This document shows, one piece after another, positions 1 through 8,884 of a DNA stretch of 64,000 nt (position 1 is the stretch's first letter; every line of letters begins with the position of its first letter). Under the pieces are notes generated by a model, which was given only the letters and a program-made list of their open reading frames with translations, ran no database searches and was not told the origin of the DNA. Source of the stretch: Candidatus Hamiltonella defensa 5AT (Acyrthosiphon pisum) (GTDB lineage: Bacteria; Pseudomonadota; Gammaproteobacteria; Enterobacterales; Enterobacteriaceae); the NCBI RefSeq assembly GCF_000021705.1, contig NC_012751.1:1786006-1850005 (forward strand), in the 5' to 3' direction. A program made the translations under genes and the position numbers.

Positions 1-411
1 AAAGGGAAGCGTCCAAAGGCGGTGAATGTGCGTACAACACCTTACCCCGGTTTCCCAACCGACATGCAGGCCCAATTCACTTTGCTCAATATCGTTGCAA
101 CAGGCACAGGTGTTATTACTGAAACCATTTTTGAAAATCGTTTTATGCATGTCCCTGAATTAATCCGTATGGGCGCCCAGGTAAAAATTGAAAGCAACAC
201 CGTCATTTGCCATGGTGTGGAGCGCCTTTCTGGAGCAGGAGTCATGGCGACCGATTTACGTGCTTCGGCCAGTTTGGTGCTAGCCGGTTGTATTGCTCAA
301 GGAATAACGACAGTGGAGCGAATTTATCATATCGATCGGGGTTATGAGTGTATCGAAAATAAGCTAAGAAAACTGGGTGCTTATATTGAGCGGATCCAAG
401 GCGCTCAGTAG
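1..411 (+). CDS. murA: MurA, UDP-GlcNAc enolpyruvyl transferase, C-terminal part (5' end outside window)
   Basis: The reading frame is open from base 1 and ends with a stop at 409-411, so only about the last 136 residues are present. MurA transfers enolpyruvate from PEP to UDP-N-acetylglucosamine, the first committed step of peptidoglycan synthesis, in the cytoplasm. The segment follows E. coli MurA nearly residue for residue: the FPTDMQAQF stretch, ITETIFENRFMHVPEL, the MATDLRASASLVLAG block and the YHIDRGYE end. Nothing suggests decay. The start lies upstream of the window; ATG codons inside the fragment are internal. Identification is by family recall and is very secure. Confidence 0.97.
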   Translation, partial: KGKRPKAVNVRTTPYPGFPTDMQAQFTLLNIVATGTGVITETIFENRFMHVPELIRMGAQVKIESNTVICHGVERLSGAGVMATDLRASASLVLAGCIAQGITTVERIYHIDRGYECIENKLRKLGAYIERIQGAQ

Positions 412-483
412 CCAGAAATATCACCTGTTTTGGCTCGTCATATTAAGGAGCACCTTATTTATAAAAGGTGATCAGACAATTAA

Positions 484-1143
484 ATGAAAGACATAAAAAA
501 ACTGATTGAAAATAATAAAATTTGGTCAGATTCGATGAGTCAAAAAGATCCTGATTTTTTTCAACGTTTATCTCAGGTGCAAAAGCCGAATTTTCTTTGG
601 ATTGGTTGCTCAGATAGCCGTGTCCCCGCCGAACAGTTAACCAGTTTGGAACCAGGCGAACTTTTTGTACATCGTAATGTGGCTAACCTGATTATTCATA
701 CTGATCTCAATTGTCTGTCTGTAGTGCAATACGCTGTAGAAGTATTAAAAGTGGCGCATATCATTATTTGTGGTCATTACGGTTGTGGAGGCGTCCAGGC
801 AGCAATAGAAGATAAAGAATTAGGCTTAATAGATAACTGGTTATTACATATTCGTGATCTCTGGTATAAGCATCGTTTGATATTAGGGGAATTACCACTC
901 AAAGATCGGAATAATCTGCTCTGTGAGCTCAACGTGGTGGAGCAGGTTTACAACCTTGGGCATTCTACTATTGTGCAATCTGCATGGAGACGGGGTCAAA
1001 AAGTCATGTTACACGGTTGGATTTATGGTATGCACGAAGGCCGTGTGAGAGATTTAGGCGTATCTGCCAATAGCAGAGAAAGTGTCGAAATGGCTTATAG
1101 CAACGCCATGTCCGTCAATAAATCTCGAGATGCTTTAATTTGA
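484..1143 (+). CDS. can: Beta-class carbonic anhydrase
   Basis: A 219-residue cytoplasmic zinc enzyme that interconverts CO2 and bicarbonate. The beta-class zinc ligands are all visible: Cys42 and Asp44 in GCSDSR, and His98 and Cys101 in GHYGCGG. The protein aligns end to end with E. coli Can (YadF), including WIGCSDSRVPAE, HRNVANL and ELNVMEQ-like segments, and has the usual length. The ATG at 484 matches the family start; a weak AAGGTG lies about 10 bases upstream. It follows murA by 72 bases on the same strand, which is not the E. coli gene order. No sign of decay. Confidence 0.97.
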   Translation: MKDIKKLIENNKIWSDSMSQKDPDFFQRLSQVQKPNFLWIGCSDSRVPAEQLTSLEPGELFVHRNVANLIIHTDLNCLSVVQYAVEVLKVAHIIICGHYGCGGVQAAIEDKELGLIDNWLLHIRDLWYKHRLILGELPLKDRNNLLCELNVVEQVYNLGHSTIVQSAWRRGQKVMLHGWIYGMHEGRVRDLGVSANSRESVEMAYSNAMSVNKSRDALI

Positions 1144-1579
1144 AAGAGAAATGACCCATTTGATGATTGAACAAAATGATTCCCGTTTATTTTAAATACC
1201 ATTGAAGCCAGGTATTTCTACACTGTGAAGCAATTGACTGTTGTCATAAATCGGTAGAGCCACTTGTTCGTATTTGTCCGTGTTTTGGCATTTTTGTAAC
1301 CGCCTTTTTTGCCATTTTCAACCCCACCCCACCTTTATCATGACTGTCATTGTCAAATTAACCCTTGTAAGACTTAACGAGATATTTTATCGAAATCTTC
1401 AGGGGCAAAACCCTACAGCAGTTTTATATTAAAAATTAATTTATTCACTATAATTGATAATCAACAACAATTTCATCAAAATAAAATTTTATCCCTAAAA
1501 AAATCTGAAACGAAAGCGCTCACTCATTTCTCGGAGCGCTGTCATCGAATGCAACATAAAAAACCCTGAGTTTTTACAA
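1144..1579. other. Intergenic region between can and the adhesin gene
   Basis: No gene can be supported here. A 7-bp inverted repeat (1515-1521 with 1534-1540, AGCGCTC/GAGCGCT) lies downstream of the minus-strand adhesin gene. Read on the minus strand it is followed by a T-run only after about ten bases, so it is at best a weak terminator. The minus strand around 1200-1330 could encode a short basic peptide, but the frame is broken and I assign no family. Confidence 0.4.
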
Positions 1580-4174
1580 TCAAAATTCATTAGAGGTCCC
1601 TACGCTTCCATATTGATTGGTTACGGTTACTTGGAGTTGATAATCGGCTTCCTCCCATTTTTTTTCTTCAGGAAAAAATTTCCATTCTTTTTGTTGATTG
1701 TGATAAGAAAAATCCTTGTTTGAGTCTGTATTATTAAAGGATTCAGAGGTAGTTTTTGCTCCCATTTTTTTTGTCAATTTGACTGTAATCAAATCTTTTT
1801 CGTGTAATTCTATGTTTCCTTTTGCATTTTTTATCACGAATTTTTTACTGTCGTTGTCTATGATTTTTTTATTGTCTATTTGATATAAATCAGTACCCTC
1901 GGCAAATGTGATAGAGGGGTCAGGTTTGGTATCATTAAAATAAAATACCTCGTTTTTCGTCGAAGAATTGCCCGCTTTATCCAACAGTTTCGCGATGACT
2001 GTGTATTCACCATGACTCCAATCAGTCTGAGGCGTCACTGTATAGGTCGCATTACTCAGCTGTGTGACCTCGCTGTTTTCAACGGAGCCCTTGCTATTTT
2101 TTATCTCGTACTCTACTTTCCATGCCCTGGATGCATCTTTTGGATCAATTTTCACCAACAATGTCGGTTTGGAGTTTTTCGTATACTTAGGGTCACGACC
2201 TTGGTCACTCCTACCGAGTTCAATCGTTTGGATAGTAGGTTGAGTGTTGTAAAAATGGATTGTTTCACTGCTTGGACTCCCTGGGTTGTCCCCTTTATAA
2301 GCCTTTGCGGTAACCGTATATTCCCCCTCTATTTTTAATTTTTGTTTCGGGGTCCAACTTCTAGATAAGGATTCTTTTTCCAGTGTGCCTTTTTGAATGC
2401 TCCCATCACTACTGCTTTTGAGCTCAATCTCTATTTTCGTGATGTTTTTTCCGGTCGGCTTGAAAAGCAATTTGGGTGATTCCTTGTCAGTAAAGTTTGA
2501 TGCTTTATCCCCTGTTTTATCCTCTAAGGTAATTTCTACGGCCCCCACCTCAACCGTATCCACCTCAAAGTTAAATTCTTGTCTTTCTGTACTATTGCCC
2601 CTTTTATCGGTGGCAACTACCTCGATTTTATAGTCTCCATCATCCGTAAAGGTGGATTCAGGTATTGTCAAATAATAGGCTTGCTTGCCATCTGCCACTT
2701 CTTCTTCTGACTGTCTTATATATAACGGCTGTGTGTTGCCTGGTAAATAAAGTTGAATCTTGGCGTCAGGCTCTGTGGTGATTTTGAATGTCGGTGTTTT
2801 CGTATTGGCAACACGGTCACTAATAAGAAAATCCTGTGTAATTTCAATTTTCTCTATTGTTGGAGGAATAGAATCCAGATTAATGGTTTTTTTGGCAGCA
2901 GCGATGTTTTTGGCCTTATCTTCTGCAACGACGCTAATAGTGTTATCCCCTTGCGCAAGTTGAGGGTCTTTAAAGGTATAGCTCCATTCTCCGACTGAAT
3001 TGACTTGAACTGTGTCTAGTCGTGTTTCTTTATCATCGGTTATTTTTTTATTGTAGATGCTGACTTGCGTGTTGGCTTCCGCCTTCCCGTGAATGGTCGG
3101 CGTCACATTTTTAATCAAAAAAATGTCAGAGCGCTCCTCTTGCGTGAGTGCAATGTCTTCTGAATTCATCTCAAAAGTAGGGGGTTGAGTGCTCGATTTA
3201 ATCACGAGAGATAATTTTGCCTGGGCTTTATTCCCTTTATATTCTCCCAGTGCCATAAATTCATGGGGGCCATCTGTTAAATCAGTGGGAGTAAAGGTAA
3301 AATTACCTTGACCATCCGATTTGGTGCTCCCTAATGTTGTGCTGCCTTTTTGAATCGTCACCTCAGTGCCCGGCATGGTGGTGCCCACTAATTTAGGTGC
3401 ATTCACGTTGGTTAAATTATCTTTTTGCCCGCTGCTATTACTCTTGTCGTCAAGCGCCAAACTGATTTTTAAATCGATTTTAGGGTTCGGGGCCGGGTTG
3501 TTTAAACCACTGCTTCGGTTTGCGTTTTTGTTGACCTGGGCAACTTCTACCGTTGCACTCGATTCTTTATGTAAAGAAGAGGCAGAATCCAGAGAGATGT
3601 CTCTTTCATCTGGGGTGATTTGTGCCAAGGCCGCTTTGGTGTTCGCTTGCGTTAAAAATTCATTGAGCGCTTCTTCAATTTGTTGAGAGGATTTTTGTGC
3701 TTCCTGCGCTTCTAACGCGGCTTTCTCGGCTTCTGCTTTCTCTTTCTCAGCTTTTTCTCTTGCTTTTTTTTCTTCTGCTTTCTCTTTCTCGGCTTTTTCT
3801 CTTGCTTTTTCTGCCTCTTCTTTGTCTTTTTCGGCCTGTCTCATTTTTTGTTTCAGCGCTTCCTGTTCTTCTTGAAGCGCTTTATTTTGAACCTGATCGA
3901 CTAAAAAAGAATCGGCGCTTTTAAAGTCGATATTCTCAAGGTTGACCTGACTGAGTAAGTCTTTCCCCTTTAAAGCACCATCCTGAAACTGAAAAGACAG
4001 TTGGCTGTCTTTTAAGCTGGAATAAATCGCCCCATTCACAATGGTCACACTGCCTTGCGGTGAGGTTAATTTCAGATCGGGCCCTGATATCGCCACTTGA
4101 ACCTGATTTTTATTCCCTAGTGAAGACAAATCAATCCTGGAATTATGTTGTGCAAATATTTTTTGAGTCGCCAT
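1580..4174 (-). CDS. SiiE-like non-fimbrial adhesin with bacterial Ig-like domains (short form)
   Basis: An 864-residue protein, the likely cargo of the type I secretion genes that diverge from it. The first ~95 residues closely follow the N-terminus of Salmonella SiiE (IDLSSLGN, SGPDLK, GSVTIVNGA, YSSLK blocks, from memory). Residues ~95-175 form a charged coiled coil rich in KEKAE/REKAE repeats, as in SiiE. A Ser/Asn-rich linker follows, then about six degenerate Ig-like domains (starting near residues 258, 350, 440, 545, 645 and 750) with motifs such as GQGNFTFTP and VGEWSYTFKD. SiiE has over 5,500 residues and 53 such domains, so this is a strongly shortened version. No RTX nonapeptides are visible at the C-terminus, where the secretion signal would lie. 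The ORF itself is intact. Confidence 0.85.
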   Translation of the reverse strand: MATQKIFAQHNSRIDLSSLGNKNQVQVAISGPDLKLTSPQGSVTIVNGAIYSSLKDSQLSFQFQDGALKGKDLLSQVNLENIDFKSADSFLVDQVQNKALQEEQEALKQKMRQAEKDKEEAEKAREKAEKEKAEEKKAREKAEKEKAEAEKAALEAQEAQKSSQQIEEALNEFLTQANTKAALAQITPDERDISLDSASSLHKESSATVEVAQVNKNANRSSGLNNPAPNPKIDLKISLALDDKSNSSGQKDNLTNVNAPKLVGTTMPGTEVTIQKGSTTLGSTKSDGQGNFTFTPTDLTDGPHEFMALGEYKGNKAQAKLSLVIKSSTQPPTFEMNSEDIALTQEERSDIFLIKNVTPTIHGKAEANTQVSIYNKKITDDKETRLDTVQVNSVGEWSYTFKDPQLAQGDNTISVVAEDKAKNIAAAKKTINLDSIPPTIEKIEITQDFLISDRVANTKTPTFKITTEPDAKIQLYLPGNTQPLYIRQSEEEVADGKQAYYLTIPESTFTDDGDYKIEVVATDKRGNSTERQEFNFEVDTVEVGAVEITLEDKTGDKASNFTDKESPKLLFKPTGKNITKIEIELKSSSDGSIQKGTLEKESLSRSWTPKQKLKIEGEYTVTAKAYKGDNPGSPSSETIHFYNTQPTIQTIELGRSDQGRDPKYTKNSKPTLLVKIDPKDASRAWKVEYEIKNSKGSVENSEVTQLSNATYTVTPQTDWSHGEYTVIAKLLDKAGNSSTKNEVFYFNDTKPDPSITFAEGTDLYQIDNKKIIDNDSKKFVIKNAKGNIELHEKDLITVKLTKKMGAKTTSESFNNTDSNKDFSYHNQQKEWKFFPEEKKWEEADYQLQVTVTNQYGSVGTSNEF

Positions 4175-4243
4175 CAGTTTTTCCTTGAAAACAGAGATTA
4201 ATTCTGTGTTATTTTTATTAAATAATTTAATTTATATTAGTGC

Positions 4244-4264
4244 ATATATCAATTTTTGATATAT
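4244..4264. promoter_or_regulatory. Perfect 9-bp inverted repeat between divergent siiE-like and siiA-like genes
   Basis: ATATATCAA, a TTT spacer, then TTGATATAT. It lies in the 173-bp AT-rich gap between the two divergent starts, where a shared operator would be expected. No T-run follows in a terminator-like way. A regulator-binding role is inference; chance is possible in such AT-rich sequence. Confidence 0.35.
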
Positions 4265-4347
4265 TATTTTTTTATCTCATCTGAATCTGTTTTTGTTATT
4301 TTTGCTAAAATTTGATCAACATCATCCATATTTTTAATGGAGTTCAA

Positions 4348-5070
4348 ATGGAAGAAGAAAGTAATCCTTGGCCAAGTTTTGTGGATACCTTTTCGAGCAT
4401 GTTATGTATTTTTATTTTTATCATGTTGATATTTTTACTCAATAACATGTTGGTCGTTTATGAAAGTGCGATAGGTGGGGAGGGAAAAGTGATTTATCAA
4501 AAACAGGCCGATTTAATAGAATCGAAACAAGAAAATTCACTCAACGCACTAAATAAAACTCAAGTCAAAGATTCAATTCAAAAAATTCAGCCCGGTATTG
4601 AGAACGGTCATGTAAATACTGCCCAAGATAAAGTGCTCGTCAATAAAAAGAATACACAGAATGAGCTCTCTCAAATTCAAATCGAAAATGAAAATATAGT
4701 TAAAGGAGTGCCAAAACAGGTTAAAAACAGAAATAATGATATTGCCCATAATAAAGATAAAACACGGGTGACTATAACTGGAAATACATTAACGATTGAA
4801 TATGAAGGTGAGGTCAACACTTATCTTAAAGAAGATATTACAAAAATGATGGATTGGATTAAAAGTACAAAACACAAAATTTTTGAGATCGAGATTTTTA
4901 TTCCAAAATCCAAAATTTCATTTTCAGATTCATTACGATTGGCTTATGACAGGGGGCTGATTTTAATGCGAGAAATCAAATCTGTTGATCCAAGCGTAAT
5001 ATTGAGCCTTAACGTCAATACCACTTCAGACAACTTAGAAAATAAAGTGGTTATCGTCCCTAAGAATTAA
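4348..5070 (+). CDS. siiA: SiiA-like inner-membrane protein (MotB-type partner of a type I secretion system)
   Basis: A 240-residue protein. The N-terminus (MEEESNPWPSFVDTFSSML) matches Salmonella SiiA closely, followed by one transmembrane helix (about residues 14-36, IFIFIMLIFLL). A long polar region comes next, then a C-terminal OmpA/MotB-like domain with ISFSDSLRLAYDRGLILM and SVDPSVI. In Salmonella, SiiA and SiiB form a proton channel resembling MotAB/ExbBD that controls SiiE-dependent adhesion. The ATG at 4348 has an ATGGAG ribosome site five bases upstream and matches the family start; an in-frame TTG at 4312 would add 12 residues and lacks such a site. First gene of a tightly packed run ending at 8800. 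Confidence 0.85.
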   Translation: MEEESNPWPSFVDTFSSMLCIFIFIMLIFLLNNMLVVYESAIGGEGKVIYQKQADLIESKQENSLNALNKTQVKDSIQKIQPGIENGHVNTAQDKVLVNKKNTQNELSQIQIENENIVKGVPKQVKNRNNDIAHNKDKTRVTITGNTLTIEYEGEVNTYLKEDITKMMDWIKSTKHKIFEIEIFIPKSKISFSDSLRLAYDRGLILMREIKSVDPSVILSLNVNTTSDNLENKVVIVPKN

Positions 5071-5083
5071 GAAGGGTTTTTTA

Positions 5084-6215
5084 ATGAAAAAGTTATTTTT
5101 TTATCGTTCTTTAATTTTATGTTTGATATTAGCTGTCTTACCGATCTTTTGCTTGTTAATCCCTGGTATCAAAAATTATGTGATTGACAATTTTATGGTT
5201 TCAGCAGCTTATAATTCTGTCATTATTTTTATTTATGTTTTAGGGAGTATTTCGGCTTTATTTTCTATATGGCAATCCTTGTATAGTAAAAATATTATTA
5301 GATATAAAAACAGTATGAGTCACAGTAGTTTGCTGGCAAATTTTAACAAAAAACTATTTTCTGAAAAAAACAAAACGTCTTCGCGGGCGTTATTAAAAGA
5401 AATCTCTACCGAAGTGAGCGCTACCCGCGCTCAACGTGTTTTGTAGTAATGTTTCTACGTTGATAGGTCTTTTAGGAACTTTTGCTGGATTGTCGATCAC
5501 CATCAGTGGTATCGGCAGTATGCTTTCTGAAACCTCTCATCACAGTTCAGATAGTTCTACGGATGACACTCTGGATATGATCATCCATATTATCTCTGCT
5601 CTTTCTGAACCTCTTCGTGGTATGAATACCGCATTTGTCTCTTCTATTTACGGGGTCATGTGTGCCATTTTACTCATCGCACAAAGCGTGTTTGTGCGAA
5701 GCGCATTTTCACAATTATTGGCAGAATTAAAACGCCTGGCCTTTGAACACCTGGAAACTGAGACGACACCAAATCAGGTAAGAACCGTTCGAATCGAGTC
5801 GCCTGAAGTGTCAGAGTTCAAAAAAAGCTTTGAAGATTTTTGTCAGTACTTCATTAAAAATGAAGAAAACAGAAATAAGGAAACGTTACAGTACCACCAA
5901 AAGCTGATGGAAGCCCTCTCGGGTCTAAACAATCATTCGTTTTCTGAACAAAGTGCTTTACTTGAAACAATAGAGGTCAATCAAAAAACTCTAATGACTC
6001 AGAATGAAGAAAACGGAGAATCTCTTGCAGACATCAAAAAAGAAATCTCAAATCAGCATGATGTTTTGATTGACAAAACGCAGGAAATTCAAGCTGAAGT
6101 TGAAAGTTATAAAGAGAGCTTTATTCCCTTGTTGGAAAAAATCACCTCGATGTATCAAAAAATCGTTAAAAAAACCTTGTTAAGAAAAAGGGATGAGGAT
6201 GAGAATGAAAAATAA
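5084..6215 (+). pseudogene. siiB: SiiB-like MotA/TolQ-type channel protein, split by a one-base frameshift
   Basis: Two overlapping frames make up one protein. The first (5084-5446) encodes membrane helices and ends in EVSATRAQRVL. The second, open from about 5436 to 6215, starts at SNVSTLIGLLGTFAGLSIT, a core MotA/ExbB-type helix, and continues to a C-terminal coiled coil. Restoring one T in the TTTT run at about 5438-5441 joins them without loss. SiiB is the partner of SiiA in the proton channel of the SPI-4 system. The frameshift would remove the channel core unless slippage in the T-run rescues it, so this is probably a recent pseudogene; a sequencing error in a short homopolymer cannot be excluded. 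It overlaps the next gene. Confidence 0.75.
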
Positions 6216-7521
6216 AATAATGGCTTTCATTTTATGCTCCCAATCTTATATTTCTGCTGCGGCGGTAAACCAACCTCATTCCCATTCTTTAACAAGGCTG
6301 ATCAAAGCGGCCATGCAACATCAACCTTCCGTCAAAATTGCTTACTATGAAACAGAACGTAAAAAAGGAGATTTACAAACAGCAAAATCCGCGCTTTATC
6401 CTACTTTAGATTACAGTGCTGCCGGCACCGGAATAAAGAAACAATCGTCGGATAGTGAAAAAAATATTGAAAATAAAGTGTCTGTGGCTTATCGAGTCAC
6501 CGATTTTGGGGTGAGATCAGCGACGATTAGAAGAGCAGAATACGAAAAAGAGGGCTCGCATTTCGATTATGCCAAATCTCAAAACTCTGTCGCTCAAGAA
6601 GTCAGCGACTCTTACTTAAATATTAATAAATACAAAGAAATATTAGAGGGGATTGTTAAAGAAAAAGCCTTTTATAAAAAGATGCTGGATAATTTTTCTT
6701 TACTGGTTTCATCGGGGGTGGCTCTCGAGTCTGATTTGAGAAAAGTACAGGTCTCAATTGATTCACTCAATAGCCGCGAAATTATGTATCAATCGATGCT
6801 AGATTCAGAAATGTTTAAACTTAAAAATATGACGGGCCTAAGGAGCCTCTCTTCTGAACAGGTAGGTCAGCCTCATATCTTGCTTGAACGGTATGCTTTC
6901 ATCAGTGATCGAGCCAAAATGATGCAAAAAATAAAGCTGTTTAACCACGATTATCATATTTTGCTTCAATCACAAAATGCGGCACTGGAAGAAATGAACG
7001 GGGCGCATTCTTCTTACTTTCCCGCCGTCGATCTGAGCGCAGAATATGTGGATAACCATCCGCTTGGCAATACAGATCGTAATACTTATAAAAATGAAGG
7101 CCGAGTGAAACTTAATGTCAGCCTCAATCTTTTTAATGGATTTAAAAATAGCGCACAAGATTTAAAAGTTTCCTCGGCTTATACTCAATCTAAATTACGC
7201 ATCGAAGAGTTTTTACTCAAAGCGCAATTTGAAATCAATAATATGATTTCTCAATACGCCGCTGCAAAAGAAACTTATGTCGTGAATCAACGTTCTTATG
7301 AAAATGCGCTTCAACTGTCGACTCTTTATGAAAAAGAGTTTGATCTGGGTCAAAAAACCTTGTTAGACCTGATTTCTAGCAGAGGGGAATATTTTCAGTC
7401 TTTTATCAACATGATTGAGAGTGAATACTCTCAGCGACAGGCGAAATCAAGACAATTAGGGTTGATGTCTCAATTAACGAATTACTTAGGGGTGAGCCAA
7501 ACTCCTCAAGCGGAAAAATAG
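6205..7521 (+). CDS. siiC: SiiC-like outer-membrane channel protein (TolC family)
   Basis: About 438 residues with a signal peptide (MKNKIMAFILCSQSYISAAA) and two TolC-type repeats of long helices plus short beta segments (SVAYRVTDFG near residue 95 and LNVSLNLFNGF near 310). TolC-family proteins form the outer-membrane exit duct of type I systems. I chose the ATG at 6205, preceded by AGGA with a five-base gap; in-frame ATGs at 6193 and 6199 are alternatives. It overlaps the end of the siiB-like frame by 11 bases and ends four bases before the siiD-like gene, indicating one operon. No lesion is visible. Confidence 0.85.
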   Translation: MKNKIMAFILCSQSYISAAAVNQPHSHSLTRLIKAAMQHQPSVKIAYYETERKKGDLQTAKSALYPTLDYSAAGTGIKKQSSDSEKNIENKVSVAYRVTDFGVRSATIRRAEYEKEGSHFDYAKSQNSVAQEVSDSYLNINKYKEILEGIVKEKAFYKKMLDNFSLLVSSGVALESDLRKVQVSIDSLNSREIMYQSMLDSEMFKLKNMTGLRSLSSEQVGQPHILLERYAFISDRAKMMQKIKLFNHDYHILLQSQNAALEEMNGAHSSYFPAVDLSAEYVDNHPLGNTDRNTYKNEGRVKLNVSLNLFNGFKNSAQDLKVSSAYTQSKLRIEEFLLKAQFEINNMISQYAAAKETYVVNQRSYENALQLSTLYEKEFDLGQKTLLDLISSRGEYFQSFINMIESEYSQRQAKSRQLGLMSQLTNYLGVSQTPQAEK

Positions 7522-7525
7522 ATAA

Positions 7526-8800
7526 ATGAACAGGAAACAAACTGACACCCTGATGATGATGATGATAATGAGCCTGATCATTATCATCGCCGCTTCTATT
7601 ATCAAAGTAAATTCGGTGATTCATGGCCAAGGCATGATAACGAACCGTGATAACACTCAATTTATTTCCTTATCAAAAGGCGGCGTGATTGAGAAAATCT
7701 ATGTTTCAGAAGGGGAAAGCGTTAAAAGGGGCGCTCTCCTTGCTAAAGTGATCAACCTCGATTTAAGAAAGGAATATGAACGATTAAAAGCCCAGAAAGC
7801 ATTTTTAGTGAAAGACATTGAGGAGCTGACGTCGCTTTTAAATAAGAATGCGGTAGAAGATTTTTCTGCGTGGCAAGACATCAGCTTAATAAAAAATAAA
7901 GAGTTGTCAGCGAATATTGAATTAGTGAAAAGTCAAATTCATACGAAAACGCTCAAGCTGGGTTCGCTTGAATCTGAAATTACGGGGATGAAAATGCAAC
8001 TGAAAGGGAAAAAAGAACAGGTTGCACTTCTGGGTGAAGAGGTGGATATATTGCACCCTTTGGTAAAAAAAGGGATCACGTCGTATACGAATTATCTGAA
8101 TAAAAAGCAGGCATTTATTAAGTTAAAATCAGAGATGGACGAGACGGAAAATAACATTATTTTAAAAAAAAATGACAGTCATTTAGTGAAAAATGAAATT
8201 CGAGCCCTGGATAACGAATTACGGCTGTCATTATCCCGTCAACTGTCAAAAGATCAGCAAGAGCTGAATTTGATGAGCACGCCGTTAAAAATTTTTGAGC
8301 AACAAATAGAGGAAGAAAATGTTCGAGCTCCGGTCAATGGGGTGATTTATAAAATTAATAAAAGCGCTTCAACTCAAGGGGGGGTTATCCAGGCGGCAGA
8401 TCTGTTATTCGAGATCAAACCTTCGGTCAATACCATGCAAGCAGAGATAAAAGTGAATCCTAAATATCGTGATCAACTCTATGTAGGTGAACAGGCGCTG
8501 GTGGATATCTTGTCTCTGGTGAAAGCCAAGGGGAAATTTTATCAAGCCAGCATTGAAAAAATCAGCCCGGATTCTTACGAGGAGAACACAAATGGGAGTG
8601 TGCAGCGTTATTACAAAGTCATCATTAGTTTTAATGTCAAAAATGAAGACATGGATTGGTTAAAACCTGGTATGGCGGTTGATGCCAGAGTGGTGACAGG
8701 AAAACACTCGATTATGTCCTATCTTATTTCACCTTTAACAAAAGGAATCAGTCATGTTTTCTCAGAACCGGTACATTTAACGCAATATAACAAACCTTAA
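7526..8800 (+). CDS. siiD: SiiD-like periplasmic adaptor (HlyD family)
   Basis: A 424-residue membrane-fusion protein. One N-terminal transmembrane helix (residues ~10-28), a lipoyl half-motif (GGVIEKIYVSEGESVKRGALL), a long coiled-coil hairpin (~75-255), the second lipoyl half (VRAPVNGVIYKI) and a beta-barrel end with MAVDARVVTGKHS are all in HlyD order and length. It bridges the inner-membrane exporter to the SiiC-like duct. In Salmonella the next genes are siiE and the ATPase siiF; here the siiE-like gene is upstream and divergent, and no ABC transporter gene follows, only a convergent glmM 84 bases away. Confidence 0.85.
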   Translation: MNRKQTDTLMMMMIMSLIIIIAASIIKVNSVIHGQGMITNRDNTQFISLSKGGVIEKIYVSEGESVKRGALLAKVINLDLRKEYERLKAQKAFLVKDIEELTSLLNKNAVEDFSAWQDISLIKNKELSANIELVKSQIHTKTLKLGSLESEITGMKMQLKGKKEQVALLGEEVDILHPLVKKGITSYTNYLNKKQAFIKLKSEMDETENNIILKKNDSHLVKNEIRALDNELRLSLSRQLSKDQQELNLMSTPLKIFEQQIEEENVRAPVNGVIYKINKSASTQGGVIQAADLLFEIKPSVNTMQAEIKVNPKYRDQLYVGEQALVDILSLVKAKGKFYQASIEKISPDSYEENTNGSVQRYYKVIISFNVKNEDMDWLKPGMAVDARVVTGKHSIMSYLISPLTKGISHVFSEPVHLTQYNKP

Positions 8801-8884
8801 GTTTTTTAGAGAAAACAAGCGCGCTCTTAAAAATCTCGACTCTACAATCAATTAACCCCACACAACACTTTTATCCTGTTCAAT

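Noticed and set aside
451..470. CACCTT/AAGGTG hairpin after murA
   Set aside because: Six-bp stem with no following T-run, and it overlaps the likely ribosome site of can; not called as a terminator.
1515..1540. AGCGCTC/GAGCGCT hairpin as terminator of the adhesin gene
   Set aside because: On the minus strand the T-run starts only about ten bases after the stem; mentioned in the intergenic entry but not called.
2012..3924. Long plus-strand open frames opposite the adhesin gene
   Set aside because: Shadows of the repetitive minus-strand coding sequence; hydrophobic, no ribosome sites, no family.
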